Positions 56,860 through 64,000 of a stretch of DNA of 64,000 nucleotides are shown here, piece after piece (the stretch's first letter is position 1; the number at the start of each line of letters is the position of its first letter). The stretch lies in contig NZ_JANXMU010000007.1 of assembly GCF_025354435.1 (NCBI RefSeq), positions 107,667 through 171,666 on the forward strand. The letters run 5' to 3'. Both the position numbers and the translations under genes were made by a program. Below the pieces are notes generated by a model. That model ran no database searches. It worked only from the letters and a program-made list of their open reading frames with translations, and was not told where the DNA came from. Source of the stretch: Rhodoferax sp. (GTDB taxonomy: Bacteria > Pseudomonadota > Gammaproteobacteria > Burkholderiales > Burkholderiaceae_C).

Positions 56860-58335
56860 CTAGCGAATCAAGGCATTTAAAAACCCGGGTTGGAAATGCG
56901 TGCCCACATAGTCGGCCAGACCGTCGAATACGGCCTCCAGCGTGGGCACCGTGGCCCCGAACAGGGCTTGCAGCGCGGCCGGATCTTCCAGCAGGCCGTG
57001 CAGGTACAGGCCCAGCACATTGCCCGCCGCGTTCTGCCAGGCCAGGCCGTCGGGCATCACCGGCCGGGCCACATCACCGCCCTGGGCCATGGCCACGTGC
57101 TGCTGGGTCTGGCCGTGGTGGATTTCATAGCCCGCCACCGCCACCCCGGCCAGCGCCGCCCAGGGGCCGGTCATGTCTTCTGCGAAACGGGTTTTCCGGT
57201 GCCGCACGGTTTTTTGCACTTCAAACTGCGTGACCAGGGGCAACAGGCCCAGGCCGGGCGCATTGCCATCGATGCCATGCAGGTCGATCAGCGCCTCGCC
57301 CAGCATCTGCAGGCCGCCGCAGATGCCCAGCACCGCGCCGCCGCGCGCCGCGTGCGCCGTGATGGCCGCGTCCAGTCCCTGTTGGCGCAGCCAGGCCAGG
57401 TCGCCGCTGGTGTGCTTGGAGCCGGGCAGGATGACCCAGTCGGCTCCGGCTAGATCCGCCGGGCTGCGCGCCCAGACCAGGCGCACGCCGGGCACGTTTT
57501 TGAGCGGCTGGAACTCGTCCAGGTTGCTGATGCGCGGGTAGGCGATGACGGCGATGGTGCGGGTCACCGTGCCACTGCTGCGGCTGCGGTCGTCGAACAC
57601 CCCATCTTCTTCGGGCAGGCCATGCTGCCACCACATCGGCAGCGTAGCCACGGTGGGCACGCCGGTCAGGTCTTGCAGCATCTGCGGAGCCGGTGCGAGC
57701 AATTGGGCATCGCCCCGGAACTTGTTCAGCACAAAGCCGTGTAGCAGCGCCCGCTCCTCTGGAGGCAGCAGCGCCCAGGTGCCGTAGAGGTGGGCAAATG
57801 CGCCGCCCCGGTCGATGTCGGTGACCAGCAGGCAGCGGGCATCGGCATGCCGGGCCACGCGCATGTTGACGATGTCACTGCTGCTGAGGTTGATTTCGGC
57901 AGGCGAACCCGCGCCTTCGATCACCACCACGTCGTATTCCGCACGCAACGCGTCCAGCGACTGGGCCACCACCGGCCAGACCCTGGCGCTGCGGCTGCGC
58001 CAGTCCATGCCGGTCAGCTCCGCGTTGACTTCGCCCAACAGCACCACCTGGCTGTGCGTGTCGCGCTCGGGCTTGAGCAGCAGCGGGTTCATGCGCACCT
58101 CGGGCACGGCACCGGCCGCCAGCGCCTGGAAGTACTGGGCGCTGCCGATCTCGCCGCCGCCCACCACACGGGCGTTGTTGCTCATGTTCTGCGCTTTGAA
58201 GGGTGCCACCTTCAAGCCCTGGCGGGCGTAATAGCGGCACAGTGCCGTGGTCAGCCAGCTTTTGCCAGCGCCACTGGTGGTGCCCAGCACCATGGTGCAA
58301 GCAGCGAGGGTCATGCCGAGGGGTGGTTCATACAA
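56860..58335 (-). CDS. cobQ: Cobyric acid synthase
   Basis: The 491-residue enzyme amidates four carboxyl groups of adenosyl-cobyrinic a,c-diamide using glutamine and ATP. The N-terminal P-loop is VLGTTSGAGKSWL, followed by APFKAQNMSNNA; the C-terminal amidotransferase has GICGGLQMLG with the nucleophile Cys and YEIHHGQT with the His. ATG 58335 is used; an alternative ATG at 58314 would give the shorter start MTLAACT. A repeat copy lies upstream, in the divergent gap to the phospholipase gene. Confidence 0.96.
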   Translation of the reverse strand: MYEPPLGMTLAACTMVLGTTSGAGKSWLTTALCRYYARQGLKVAPFKAQNMSNNARVVGGGEIGSAQYFQALAAGAVPEVRMNPLLLKPERDTHSQVVLLGEVNAELTGMDWRSRSARVWPVVAQSLDALRAEYDVVVIEGAGSPAEINLSSSDIVNMRVARHADARCLLVTDIDRGGAFAHLYGTWALLPPEERALLHGFVLNKFRGDAQLLAPAPQMLQDLTGVPTVATLPMWWQHGLPEEDGVFDDRSRSSGTVTRTIAVIAYPRISNLDEFQPLKNVPGVRLVWARSPADLAGADWVILPGSKHTSGDLAWLRQQGLDAAITAHAARGGAVLGICGGLQMLGEALIDLHGIDGNAPGLGLLPLVTQFEVQKTVRHRKTRFAEDMTGPWAALAGVAVAGYEIHHGQTQQHVAMAQGGDVARPVMPDGLAWQNAAGNVLGLYLHGLLEDPAALQALFGATVPTLEAVFDGLADYVGTHFQPGFLNALIR

Positions 58336-58352
58336 GCTACCGAAAAAGGTTG

Positions 58353-58420
58353 AAATTTATAAAAAATATGGCTCTAGCGCAATCAGCACCTACGCCAGTA
58401 GCTATTTATTCAATAGCAAA
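58353..58420. repeat. Two-hairpin palindromic repeat, copy 12
   Basis: This lies between the divergent cobQ and phospholipase genes. It reads GGCTCTAGCGCAATC ... CCTACGCCAGTAGCTATTTATTCAATAGCAAAAC. It is the only copy found between two 5' ends. The rest of the gap, 58421-58552, holds no recognised element. Confidence 0.8.
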
Positions 58421-58552
58421 ACTGCCGATGGTACAGGCAGGCACCCAACGCTGAAGCACGATTTTTACAGGCTGACACAGGCTTGCCACAACTAAAGAAC
58501 AGAATTTTCTCTCACCCCAAGTTCATCCCACATCCAAGACAAGGACTTTCCC

Positions 58553-60760
58553 ATGACCTCGATCGACCGCCGTTCCATTCTCCGGGGGGCCGCTGGTGTG
58601 GGGCTGACCGCCGTGTTCCCCGACAGCATCCAAAAGGCGCTGGCCATCCCCGCCAACGCGGTGACCGGCACCATCCAGGACGTGCAGCACATCGTTGTAT
58701 TGATGCAAGAGAACCGCTCGTTCGACCACTACTTTGGCACGCTGCGCGGTGTGCGCGGCTTCAGCGACCCGCGCGCGGTGCGCCTGTACGGCTCGGGCAA
58801 TTCGGTGTTCGAGCAGCCCAACCAGAACGCCGCGGGCGTAACCCAATCCCCGCCCACCGTGCTGCCGTTCCGCCCTGCCGGTGCCGACCTGGGCCTGGCG
58901 TTTCTGGCCGACCTGGCCCATTCCTGGAAGGACGCACACGGGGCCTGGAACGGCGGCCGGTACGACAAATGGGTACAAAACAAAACCAGCAAAACCATGG
59001 GCTACCTGCAGCGCAGCGACATCCCTTACTACTTCTCGCTGGCCGATGCCTTCACCGTGTGCGATGCCTACCACTGCTCCATCATGGCCTCCACCGACCC
59101 CAACCGCTACTACCTGTGGAGCGGCTGGTCCGGCCAGAACGGCACGCTGGGCGCCGACGGCGCGGCCACCGGCAGCACCCCCGGCAAGGTAGTGCTGGGC
59201 AGCAACGGCAACGGTGCCGCGCCCTACGGCCCGGTGGTCACCAATGCCGAAGCGGGCTACAACTGGCGCACCTATCCCGAGCGGCTGCAAAGCGCCGGGG
59301 TGAGCTGGAAGATCTACCAGGACATTGGCGTGGGCCTGACCGCCGCCGGCTCCTGGGGCTGGACCGGCCAGCCCTACATCGGCAACTACGGCGACAACTC
59401 GCTGCTGTACTTCAAGCAGTACCAGAACGCCGTGCCCGGGGAGCCGCTGTATGACCGCGCCCGTGTGGGCACCAACATCTACAACAACGGCGCGTTCAAC
59501 AACGGCGCGCTGTTCGACCAGCTGCGCAGCGACGTGCTGAACAACACCCTGCCCCAGGTATCGTGGATCGCCGCGCCCGAGGCCTATACCGAGCACCCCA
59601 ACTGGCCGACCAACTACGGTGCCTGGTACGTCAACAACGTGCTGGCCGCGCTGACCGCCAACCCGGCCGTCTGGGCCAGCACCGTGCTGATCATCTGCTA
59701 CGACGAAAACGACGGCTTCTTCGACCACGTGGTGCCGCCCACCCCACCGATGACGGCGGCGCAGGGCCAATCTACCGTCAGCACCACCAATGAAATCTAC
59801 CCCGGCAACGGCAGCACCACCTACCCGGCCGGTCCCTACGGCCTGGGCGCGCGGGTGCCCATGCTGGTGGTATCGCCCTGGAGCAAGGGCGGCTGGGTCA
59901 ACTCGCAGGTGTTCGACCACACCTCCATCGTCCAGTTCATCGAAAAACGCTTTGGCGTGACCGAGCCCAACATCACCCCGTGGCGGCGTACCGTCTGCGG
60001 CGATTTGAGCTCGACGCTGGACTTCTCGATTGCCAGCGCCAGCGCTTCGCGACTGCCCAGCACCACCGCCTACGTGCCACCGGCGGCCGACATCACCAGC
60101 AGCAAAACCTACCCCAATCTGCCGGTCACGCCCCCCACTAACCAGAGCATGCCGGTGCAGGAACCCGGCACTCGCCTGGCCCGCGCCCTGCCCTACCAGC
60201 TGCAGGCCACCAGCGTGGTGAACGCGGTCAACCAGAGCATTGGCATCAGCTTCAGCAACGCTGGCGCGGTGGGCGCTTGGTTCCATGTGCGCACCGCCAA
60301 CGGCACGGTGGCCGGTGGGTCCACCGGCCCCTGGGGCTACACGGTGGAGGCGGGCAAATCGCTGTCTGACACCTGGACCCCGCCTGCCGGCTCCAGCGCC
60401 TACGACCTGGCGGTGTACGGGCCGAATGGCTTCCTGCGCAAGTTTGCAGGCAGCCTGGACGCAGCGGCGGCCAAGCTCAACGTCCAAAGCCTGTACGACA
60501 CCGTCAGCGGCGGCATCTCGCTGGTGGTGACCAATGTGGGCACCGCGCCCACCACCGTGACCGTGACCGACCAGTACCAGCACACCAGCTCGCACCAAAC
60601 GGTCGCCCCTGGTGCCAGCTTCCGCTCTGACTGGACGCTGCAGACCAGCGCACGCTGGTACGACCTGCTGGTCACCGCCAGCACCGATGCCAGCTTCGTC
60701 TGCCAGTGCGCAGGCCACGTGGAAACCGGCAAGCACGGCGTAAGCGACCCGTTGCTGTGA
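58553..60760 (+). CDS. plcN: Phosphocholine-specific phospholipase C, Tat-exported
   Basis: The 735-residue enzyme belongs to the bacterial phospholipase C/acid phosphatase superfamily that hydrolyses phosphatidylcholine. The N-terminus has a twin-arginine signal (DRRSILRGAAG). The catalytic domain shows IVVLMQENRSFDHYFGTLRG, STDPNRYYLWSG, WIAAPEAYTEHPNWP, CYDENDGFFDHV and GLGARVPMLVVSPWSKGG. Two C-terminal repeat domains follow from about residue 530. It is probably used for phosphate or choline acquisition. The PEP-CTERM gene follows after 35 bp in the same direction. Confidence 0.9.
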   Translation: MTSIDRRSILRGAAGVGLTAVFPDSIQKALAIPANAVTGTIQDVQHIVVLMQENRSFDHYFGTLRGVRGFSDPRAVRLYGSGNSVFEQPNQNAAGVTQSPPTVLPFRPAGADLGLAFLADLAHSWKDAHGAWNGGRYDKWVQNKTSKTMGYLQRSDIPYYFSLADAFTVCDAYHCSIMASTDPNRYYLWSGWSGQNGTLGADGAATGSTPGKVVLGSNGNGAAPYGPVVTNAEAGYNWRTYPERLQSAGVSWKIYQDIGVGLTAAGSWGWTGQPYIGNYGDNSLLYFKQYQNAVPGEPLYDRARVGTNIYNNGAFNNGALFDQLRSDVLNNTLPQVSWIAAPEAYTEHPNWPTNYGAWYVNNVLAALTANPAVWASTVLIICYDENDGFFDHVVPPTPPMTAAQGQSTVSTTNEIYPGNGSTTYPAGPYGLGARVPMLVVSPWSKGGWVNSQVFDHTSIVQFIEKRFGVTEPNITPWRRTVCGDLSSTLDFSIASASASRLPSTTAYVPPAADITSSKTYPNLPVTPPTNQSMPVQEPGTRLARALPYQLQATSVVNAVNQSIGISFSNAGAVGAWFHVRTANGTVAGGSTGPWGYTVEAGKSLSDTWTPPAGSSAYDLAVYGPNGFLRKFAGSLDAAAAKLNVQSLYDTVSGGISLVVTNVGTAPTTVTVTDQYQHTSSHQTVAPGASFRSDWTLQTSARWYDLLVTASTDASFVCQCAGHVETGKHGVSDPLL

Positions 60761-60795
60761 ACGTCTCATCCCCTTTATCTCACCCAGGAACCCCC

Positions 60796-61446
60796 ATGCT
60801 TTCCAAACTATCCACCCTGCTGCGCCAGGCCAGCCTGTGCCTGCTCATCGCTACCGCTATTCCCACCGCCCAGGCCGCGCTGGTCTACAACAACCTGGGC
60901 GCGGCCCCCAGTGGTTCCGACCCGATTTATGGCTACGGCCCGCTGGCCAATTCCTTCACCACCGGGGCCGAGGGCGGCACGCTCAGAGGGGTGCAGGCCC
61001 TGTTGATGAACCTGGGCCCCGATGTGGTGGGCAACGTCCAGGTCAACCTGCTGGCCAGCAACGGTGCGGCCCCAGGCAGCACGTTGCTGTCGCTGGGTAG
61101 CCTGTCCAGTGCGGACATTGCTTCCAGCGGCTTCCAGGCCTACAGCTTCGCGCCCACATCGGCGTTCGACCTGGCGGCCAACACCACCTACTGGTTGCAA
61201 ATCCTGGCAGCGGACGTGAACGCCATCCAGTGGGCGTTTGCGTCCGACCTGTCGTTTACCGGTGTAGCGGGCGAATCCTCGTACAGCGCGGCCTTCGGGG
61301 TGAGCCCCAACGCCAGTGCAGCGCTGGACGGATTCGGCCCCTACCAAATGGCCGTAGAAGTACCCGAACCCGGATCGCTGGCCCTGGTGACCCTGGGGCT
61401 GATCGCCGTAGTGTTTGTGCGCCGCCGTAGCGCAAGCCAGCGTTAA
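60796..61446 (+). CDS. PEP-CTERM exported protein with choice-of-anchor domain
   Basis: The 216-residue protein has a signal peptide (about 1-31, ending AQAA) and a beta-rich region with VYNNLGAAPSGSDPIYGYGPLANSF, the opening of the choice-of-anchor R type domain. The C-terminal tag is VPEPGSLAL, then a hydrophobic helix, then RRRSASQR. It follows the phospholipase gene with a CAGGA ribosome-binding site and is probably cotranscribed. It is unrelated to the PEP-CTERM protein at 30573 apart from the sorting tag. Confidence 0.85.
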   Translation: MLSKLSTLLRQASLCLLIATAIPTAQAALVYNNLGAAPSGSDPIYGYGPLANSFTTGAEGGTLRGVQALLMNLGPDVVGNVQVNLLASNGAAPGSTLLSLGSLSSADIASSGFQAYSFAPTSAFDLAANTTYWLQILAADVNAIQWAFASDLSFTGVAGESSYSAAFGVSPNASAALDGFGPYQMAVEVPEPGSLALVTLGLIAVVFVRRRSASQR

Positions 61447-61455
61447 AGCGAAATA

Positions 61456-62382
61456 TCAACTAGCCCAGACGCAGCGGTCGCGCCCAGCACCCTTGGCGGC
61501 GTACAGCGCTTCGTCGAGCCGGTTGTACGCGCAGCGCAGGGTTTCATAGGGCTTCAAGATGCCGATGCCGGCCGAGCAGGTGTAACCAAACTGCGGTTGC
61601 TCGGGCAGCGGATGCGAAGCGCGTACGACATCCAGAATCCGCGTGACGATATTTTCCAGCCCGGTGGCGTACATGCCGGGGAACAGGATCAAAAACTCCT
61701 CTCCGCCCACCCGGCCCAGGCCGTCGTCGCGGCGCAAGACCTCGTGCACGGTGTGCGCGAAATGCTTCAGCACGGTATCGCCCGCCGGGTGACCGTAGGT
61801 GTCGTTGACACGCTTGAAGTGGTCCAGGTCGACCAGCGCCACGCCGCACGAGGTGCCGTCCAGATTCAGCTGCGCAATGGACTGCTCCAGCAGCTGCAGA
61901 ATGTGCGCCCGGTTGCTGATGCCGGTAAGCACATCGGTCTGCGCCGCCCGCACGGCCACATCGCGGGCCTGGCGCAGCACCCGTTCACTGCTGCGCAGCT
62001 CGGTAATATCGCTGGCCACACACAGCATCCAGCCGTCGGAGCGCAGGGTTTCGGTCATCCAGACCCAGCGGCCATCGCACAGGTCGGCCTCGAACGCCCG
62101 AAACGGCAGCTTGCCGCGGCGCGACCGGGCCGACACCAGCCAGCTGGCGATGTCGGTGGTTTCTATCAGCGCGCCCACGCCCTCGGCATGGTTGCGCAGC
62201 AGCATCTCGGCCCAGGTGGGCTCCTCGTCGGGACCCAGTCCGTAGCTTTGCCGAAATGCCGCGTTGGCAAAGCGCAGCTGGTCACCTGCATCGAACAGCG
62301 CGACCAGCAGCGGCGTGTCCTGCTGCGAGGCCAACATTTGCAACGCGATCGGGTCGGTGGTGAAAGGCATGCCAAGGATCAT
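61456..62382 (-). CDS. PAS-GGDEF diguanylate cyclase
   Basis: The 308-residue cytosolic protein has a PAS domain (about 15-130, LVALFDAGDQLRFANAAFRQSYG) and a GGDEF domain with intact GRVGGEEFLILF and LDHFKRVNDTYGHPAGD, so it should synthesise c-di-GMP. ATG 62382 overlaps the stop of the upstream kinase gene (ATGA), giving translational coupling; ATG 62370 is an alternative. An upstream extension is not supported by family length. Confidence 0.9.
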   Translation of the reverse strand: MILGMPFTTDPIALQMLASQQDTPLLVALFDAGDQLRFANAAFRQSYGLGPDEEPTWAEMLLRNHAEGVGALIETTDIASWLVSARSRRGKLPFRAFEADLCDGRWVWMTETLRSDGWMLCVASDITELRSSERVLRQARDVAVRAAQTDVLTGISNRAHILQLLEQSIAQLNLDGTSCGVALVDLDHFKRVNDTYGHPAGDTVLKHFAHTVHEVLRRDDGLGRVGGEEFLILFPGMYATGLENIVTRILDVVRASHPLPEQPQFGYTCSAGIGILKPYETLRCAYNRLDEALYAAKGAGRDRCVWAS

Positions 62383-63047
62383 ACGTTCGGCAACAAACCG
62401 TCGGCGCGGCCTCGCGTCAAAGCGACAGTGTCGGCATTCAGGCGGTCGTTCAGGACCAGCCGGGCCTCGGCCTGCGCCACGGTAAAGCCCCAGGCGGCCT
62501 GGTGGCGGGCCACCAGGCGCTGCATGGCCACCTCCATGGGCACGTCCAGGTACCAGCAGGCATCCAGCAGGCCGTCCAGGTTCCAGCCGTGGTCGCGGTG
62601 CAGCAGGTACAGGCCTTCGACCAGCACCAGCCGGGTAGCCGGGCCGATGGCCACAGCATCTTCCTGCGGGTCGCCCACGCTGTGCTCGAACTCGGGCCAC
62701 AGCACCGGCGCGGCACCGAGTTGCAAAGAGGCCTGGCGCAGTGCGCTGATGCGGGCGGCCAGCGAGGCGGGATCAAAAGTCCAGGGCGCGCCGCGCCGGG
62801 CCAGGGCTGCCGCCGGGTCGGGCATCTGCGCCAAGGCTGCACGACTCAGGTGGAAGCCATCCATGCCCAGCGCCTGCACCGTGCCCGCCCCGGCCTGGGC
62901 GTTGACCTCTGTAGCGAGCTGCGCGGCGATGGTGCTTTTGCCGGAACCCGGCAGGCCGACGATGCCAACGAGGATGCGGCGATGGGGGTGGGCCTGCAGC
63001 AGAGCGAGAAGCTGGGCGGCGGGTTGGGTGATGGTGGGTGAGGTCAT
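62379..63047 (-). CDS. P-loop nucleoside/carbohydrate kinase family protein
   Basis: The 222-residue protein has the P-loop GIVGLPGSGKST and resembles the uridine kinase/PanK/FrcK-like group (GMDGFHLS, WPEFEHSVGDPQEDAV, LVEGLYLLHRDHGWN). Substrate is uncertain: fructose and nucleosides are both reported for relatives. ATG 63047 was chosen; a GTG 6 bp upstream is possible. It starts close to the end of the TIGR01777 gene and overlaps the diguanylate cyclase start by 4 bp. Confidence 0.8.
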   Translation of the reverse strand: MTSPTITQPAAQLLALLQAHPHRRILVGIVGLPGSGKSTIAAQLATEVNAQAGAGTVQALGMDGFHLSRAALAQMPDPAAALARRGAPWTFDPASLAARISALRQASLQLGAAPVLWPEFEHSVGDPQEDAVAIGPATRLVLVEGLYLLHRDHGWNLDGLLDACWYLDVPMEVAMQRLVARHQAAWGFTVAQAEARLVLNDRLNADTVALTRGRADGLLPNV

Positions 63048-63053
63048 GGGCAC

Positions 63054-63980
63054 TTATTTTCGCCGCAGCTCCAGGTCCCGCAGCGCAGCTTCAAAGGTGT
63101 CGAACCGGAAGCGGAAGCCCTCGGCCAGCAGGCGCTGGGGCACCACGCGCTGGCCGTCGGTGAGCAGTGTGGCCTGTTCGCCCAGCAGCAATTTCAACAC
63201 CACCGCGGGCACCGGCACGGCCAGCGGGCGGTGCAGCACTTTGCAGGCCGTGCGGGTAAATTCCCGCTGGGTCACGGGCTGCGGCGCGGTGAGGTTGTAG
63301 GCCCCGGTGGCGGGTACGCTGTCCAGCTTGGCCAACAGAAAGGCCACGGCCGCCAGCACATCGTCCAAATGCACCCAGCTCAGCACCTGGTCGCCCGCGC
63401 CCATCTGCGTGCCCACCCCGAAGCGAAACGGCTGCAGCATCTGCGGCAGCGCGCCCTGCTGGCCCAGTACCACGCCCAGCCGCACGGTGGCCACAGCCAC
63501 GCCATGGGCGGCCATGCCCTGGGCGGTGTGTTCCCAGCGCTGGCACAGCTCGGACATGAAAATCGGCTGCGGCGGTGCGCCCTCGCCCAGCGCCCCCGGG
63601 TCGTCCACCGCCTGCACACCATAAAACCCAATCGCCGAGGCCGACAGCAGCCAGCGCGGCTTGTGCGCCAGCTGGGCCACCCATTCCACCAGCGCCTGCG
63701 TGACCCCGCTGCGACTGGCGTGCAGCACCTGCTGGCGTGCGGGCGACCAGCGTGGGCCCAGCACGGGCTCACCCGAGAAATTCAAAATCGCATCCACCGG
63801 GGTATCTTGCAGCTCCGCCAGCCGGGTGATGCAGTGCAGCGCCTGGCCGTACATCTTGCGGCCCTTATCAAGATTGCGCACCCACAGCGTGAGGCTATGG
63901 CCTTGCGCCAGCAGCATGCGGCACAGCGCCTGGCCTAAAAAACCGGTGCCGCCGGTAACGAGTATGTGGAGGGAAGGCAT
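63054..63980 (-). CDS. TIGR01777 family epimerase/oxidoreductase (YfcH-like)
   Basis: This 308-residue short-chain dehydrogenase-like protein has the dinucleotide-binding motif ILVTGGTGFLGQAL at the N-terminus, LLSASAIGFYG near the middle and LSWVHLDDVLAAVAFLL, typical of TIGR01777/YfcH proteins. Their physiological reaction is not known. It starts 20 bp before the window's end and probably heads a three-gene operon with the kinase and diguanylate cyclase. Confidence 0.9.
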   Translation of the reverse strand: MPSLHILVTGGTGFLGQALCRMLLAQGHSLTLWVRNLDKGRKMYGQALHCITRLAELQDTPVDAILNFSGEPVLGPRWSPARQQVLHASRSGVTQALVEWVAQLAHKPRWLLSASAIGFYGVQAVDDPGALGEGAPPQPIFMSELCQRWEHTAQGMAAHGVAVATVRLGVVLGQQGALPQMLQPFRFGVGTQMGAGDQVLSWVHLDDVLAAVAFLLAKLDSVPATGAYNLTAPQPVTQREFTRTACKVLHRPLAVPVPAVVLKLLLGEQATLLTDGQRVVPQRLLAEGFRFRFDTFEAALRDLELRRK

Positions 63981-64000
63981 AGGGTGTTCAGTGTTAAAAA

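Noticed and set aside
58523..60769. 748-codon minus-strand open frame opposite the phospholipase gene
   Set aside because: Antisense shadow produced by high GC at third positions; no domain, and the plus-strand gene has a Tat signal and catalytic motifs.

Overview
The window is a dense, GC-rich (roughly 60-65 % by eye) bacterial chromosome segment. Gene content and order point to a betaproteobacterium of the Burkholderiales, most likely Comamonadaceae (Rhodoferax/Polaromonas-like). The main grounds are the pyrG-kdsA-eno-ftsB cluster, a BktB-type ketothiolase facing a propionyl-CoA synthetase, coaBC-dut, a HisJQMP-type importer, PEP-CTERM proteins and many c-di-GMP genes. No rRNA, tRNA, CRISPR array, insertion sequence or prophage was recognised. 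I support 53 protein genes, two of them broken. Only one gene-free stretch exceeds 300 bp (32941-33314).

Layout. 1-7190: the end of a PP2C/SpoIIE-like phosphatase, a damaged hybrid histidine kinase and its intact paralogue. 7198-13472: radical SAM protein, prpE and bktB back to back, MOSC protein, BLUF photoreceptor, Asp/Glu racemase. 13548-23924: housekeeping block (dut, coaBC, pyrG, kdsA, eno, ftsB, NadR-like kinase, hslO, gamma-carbonic anhydrase, ferritin-like protein) running into two tandem EAL-HDOD proteins (to 25321). 25437-36867: TPR protein, unknown protein, chemoreceptor, LtrA, PEP-CTERM protein, GH43/CBM42 lipoprotein, NRAMP-like transporter, aminotransferase, HDOD protein. 36887-42532: nth, two c-di-GMP enzymes, cobT. 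42750-46915: basic amino-acid ABC importer with an AstE-like hydrolase. 47016-54448: LacI regulator plus a YtfQRT/YjfF-type furanose importer whose last permease gene is translationally coupled to an Fe(II)/2-oxoglutarate dioxygenase gene, then an aldose epimerase. 54473-63980: a GGDEF-EAL gene split by an amber codon, cobQ, phospholipase C, second PEP-CTERM protein, diguanylate cyclase, P-loop kinase, TIGR01777 epimerase.

The most unusual signal is a family of about 55-70 bp two-hairpin palindromic repeats (arms TAGCGTA/TACGCTA and GCTAT/ATAGC). Eight copies are intergenic, mostly at gene 3' ends. Four more lie in frame inside genes (coaBC, the NadR-like kinase, the DUF455 protein and the dioxygenase). 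The three sense-oriented in-gene copies share a reading frame that encodes a QAA core. This resembles in behaviour, not in sequence, the Rickettsia palindromic elements.

How the parts may work together: prpE and bktB fit odd-chain acyl-CoA and polyhydroxyalkanoate metabolism. A secreted arabinofuranosidase-like enzyme and the furanose importer fit plant-polysaccharide use. At least six c-di-GMP or HDOD proteins, a chemoreceptor, hybrid kinases and a BLUF protein give a strong environmental-sensing character.
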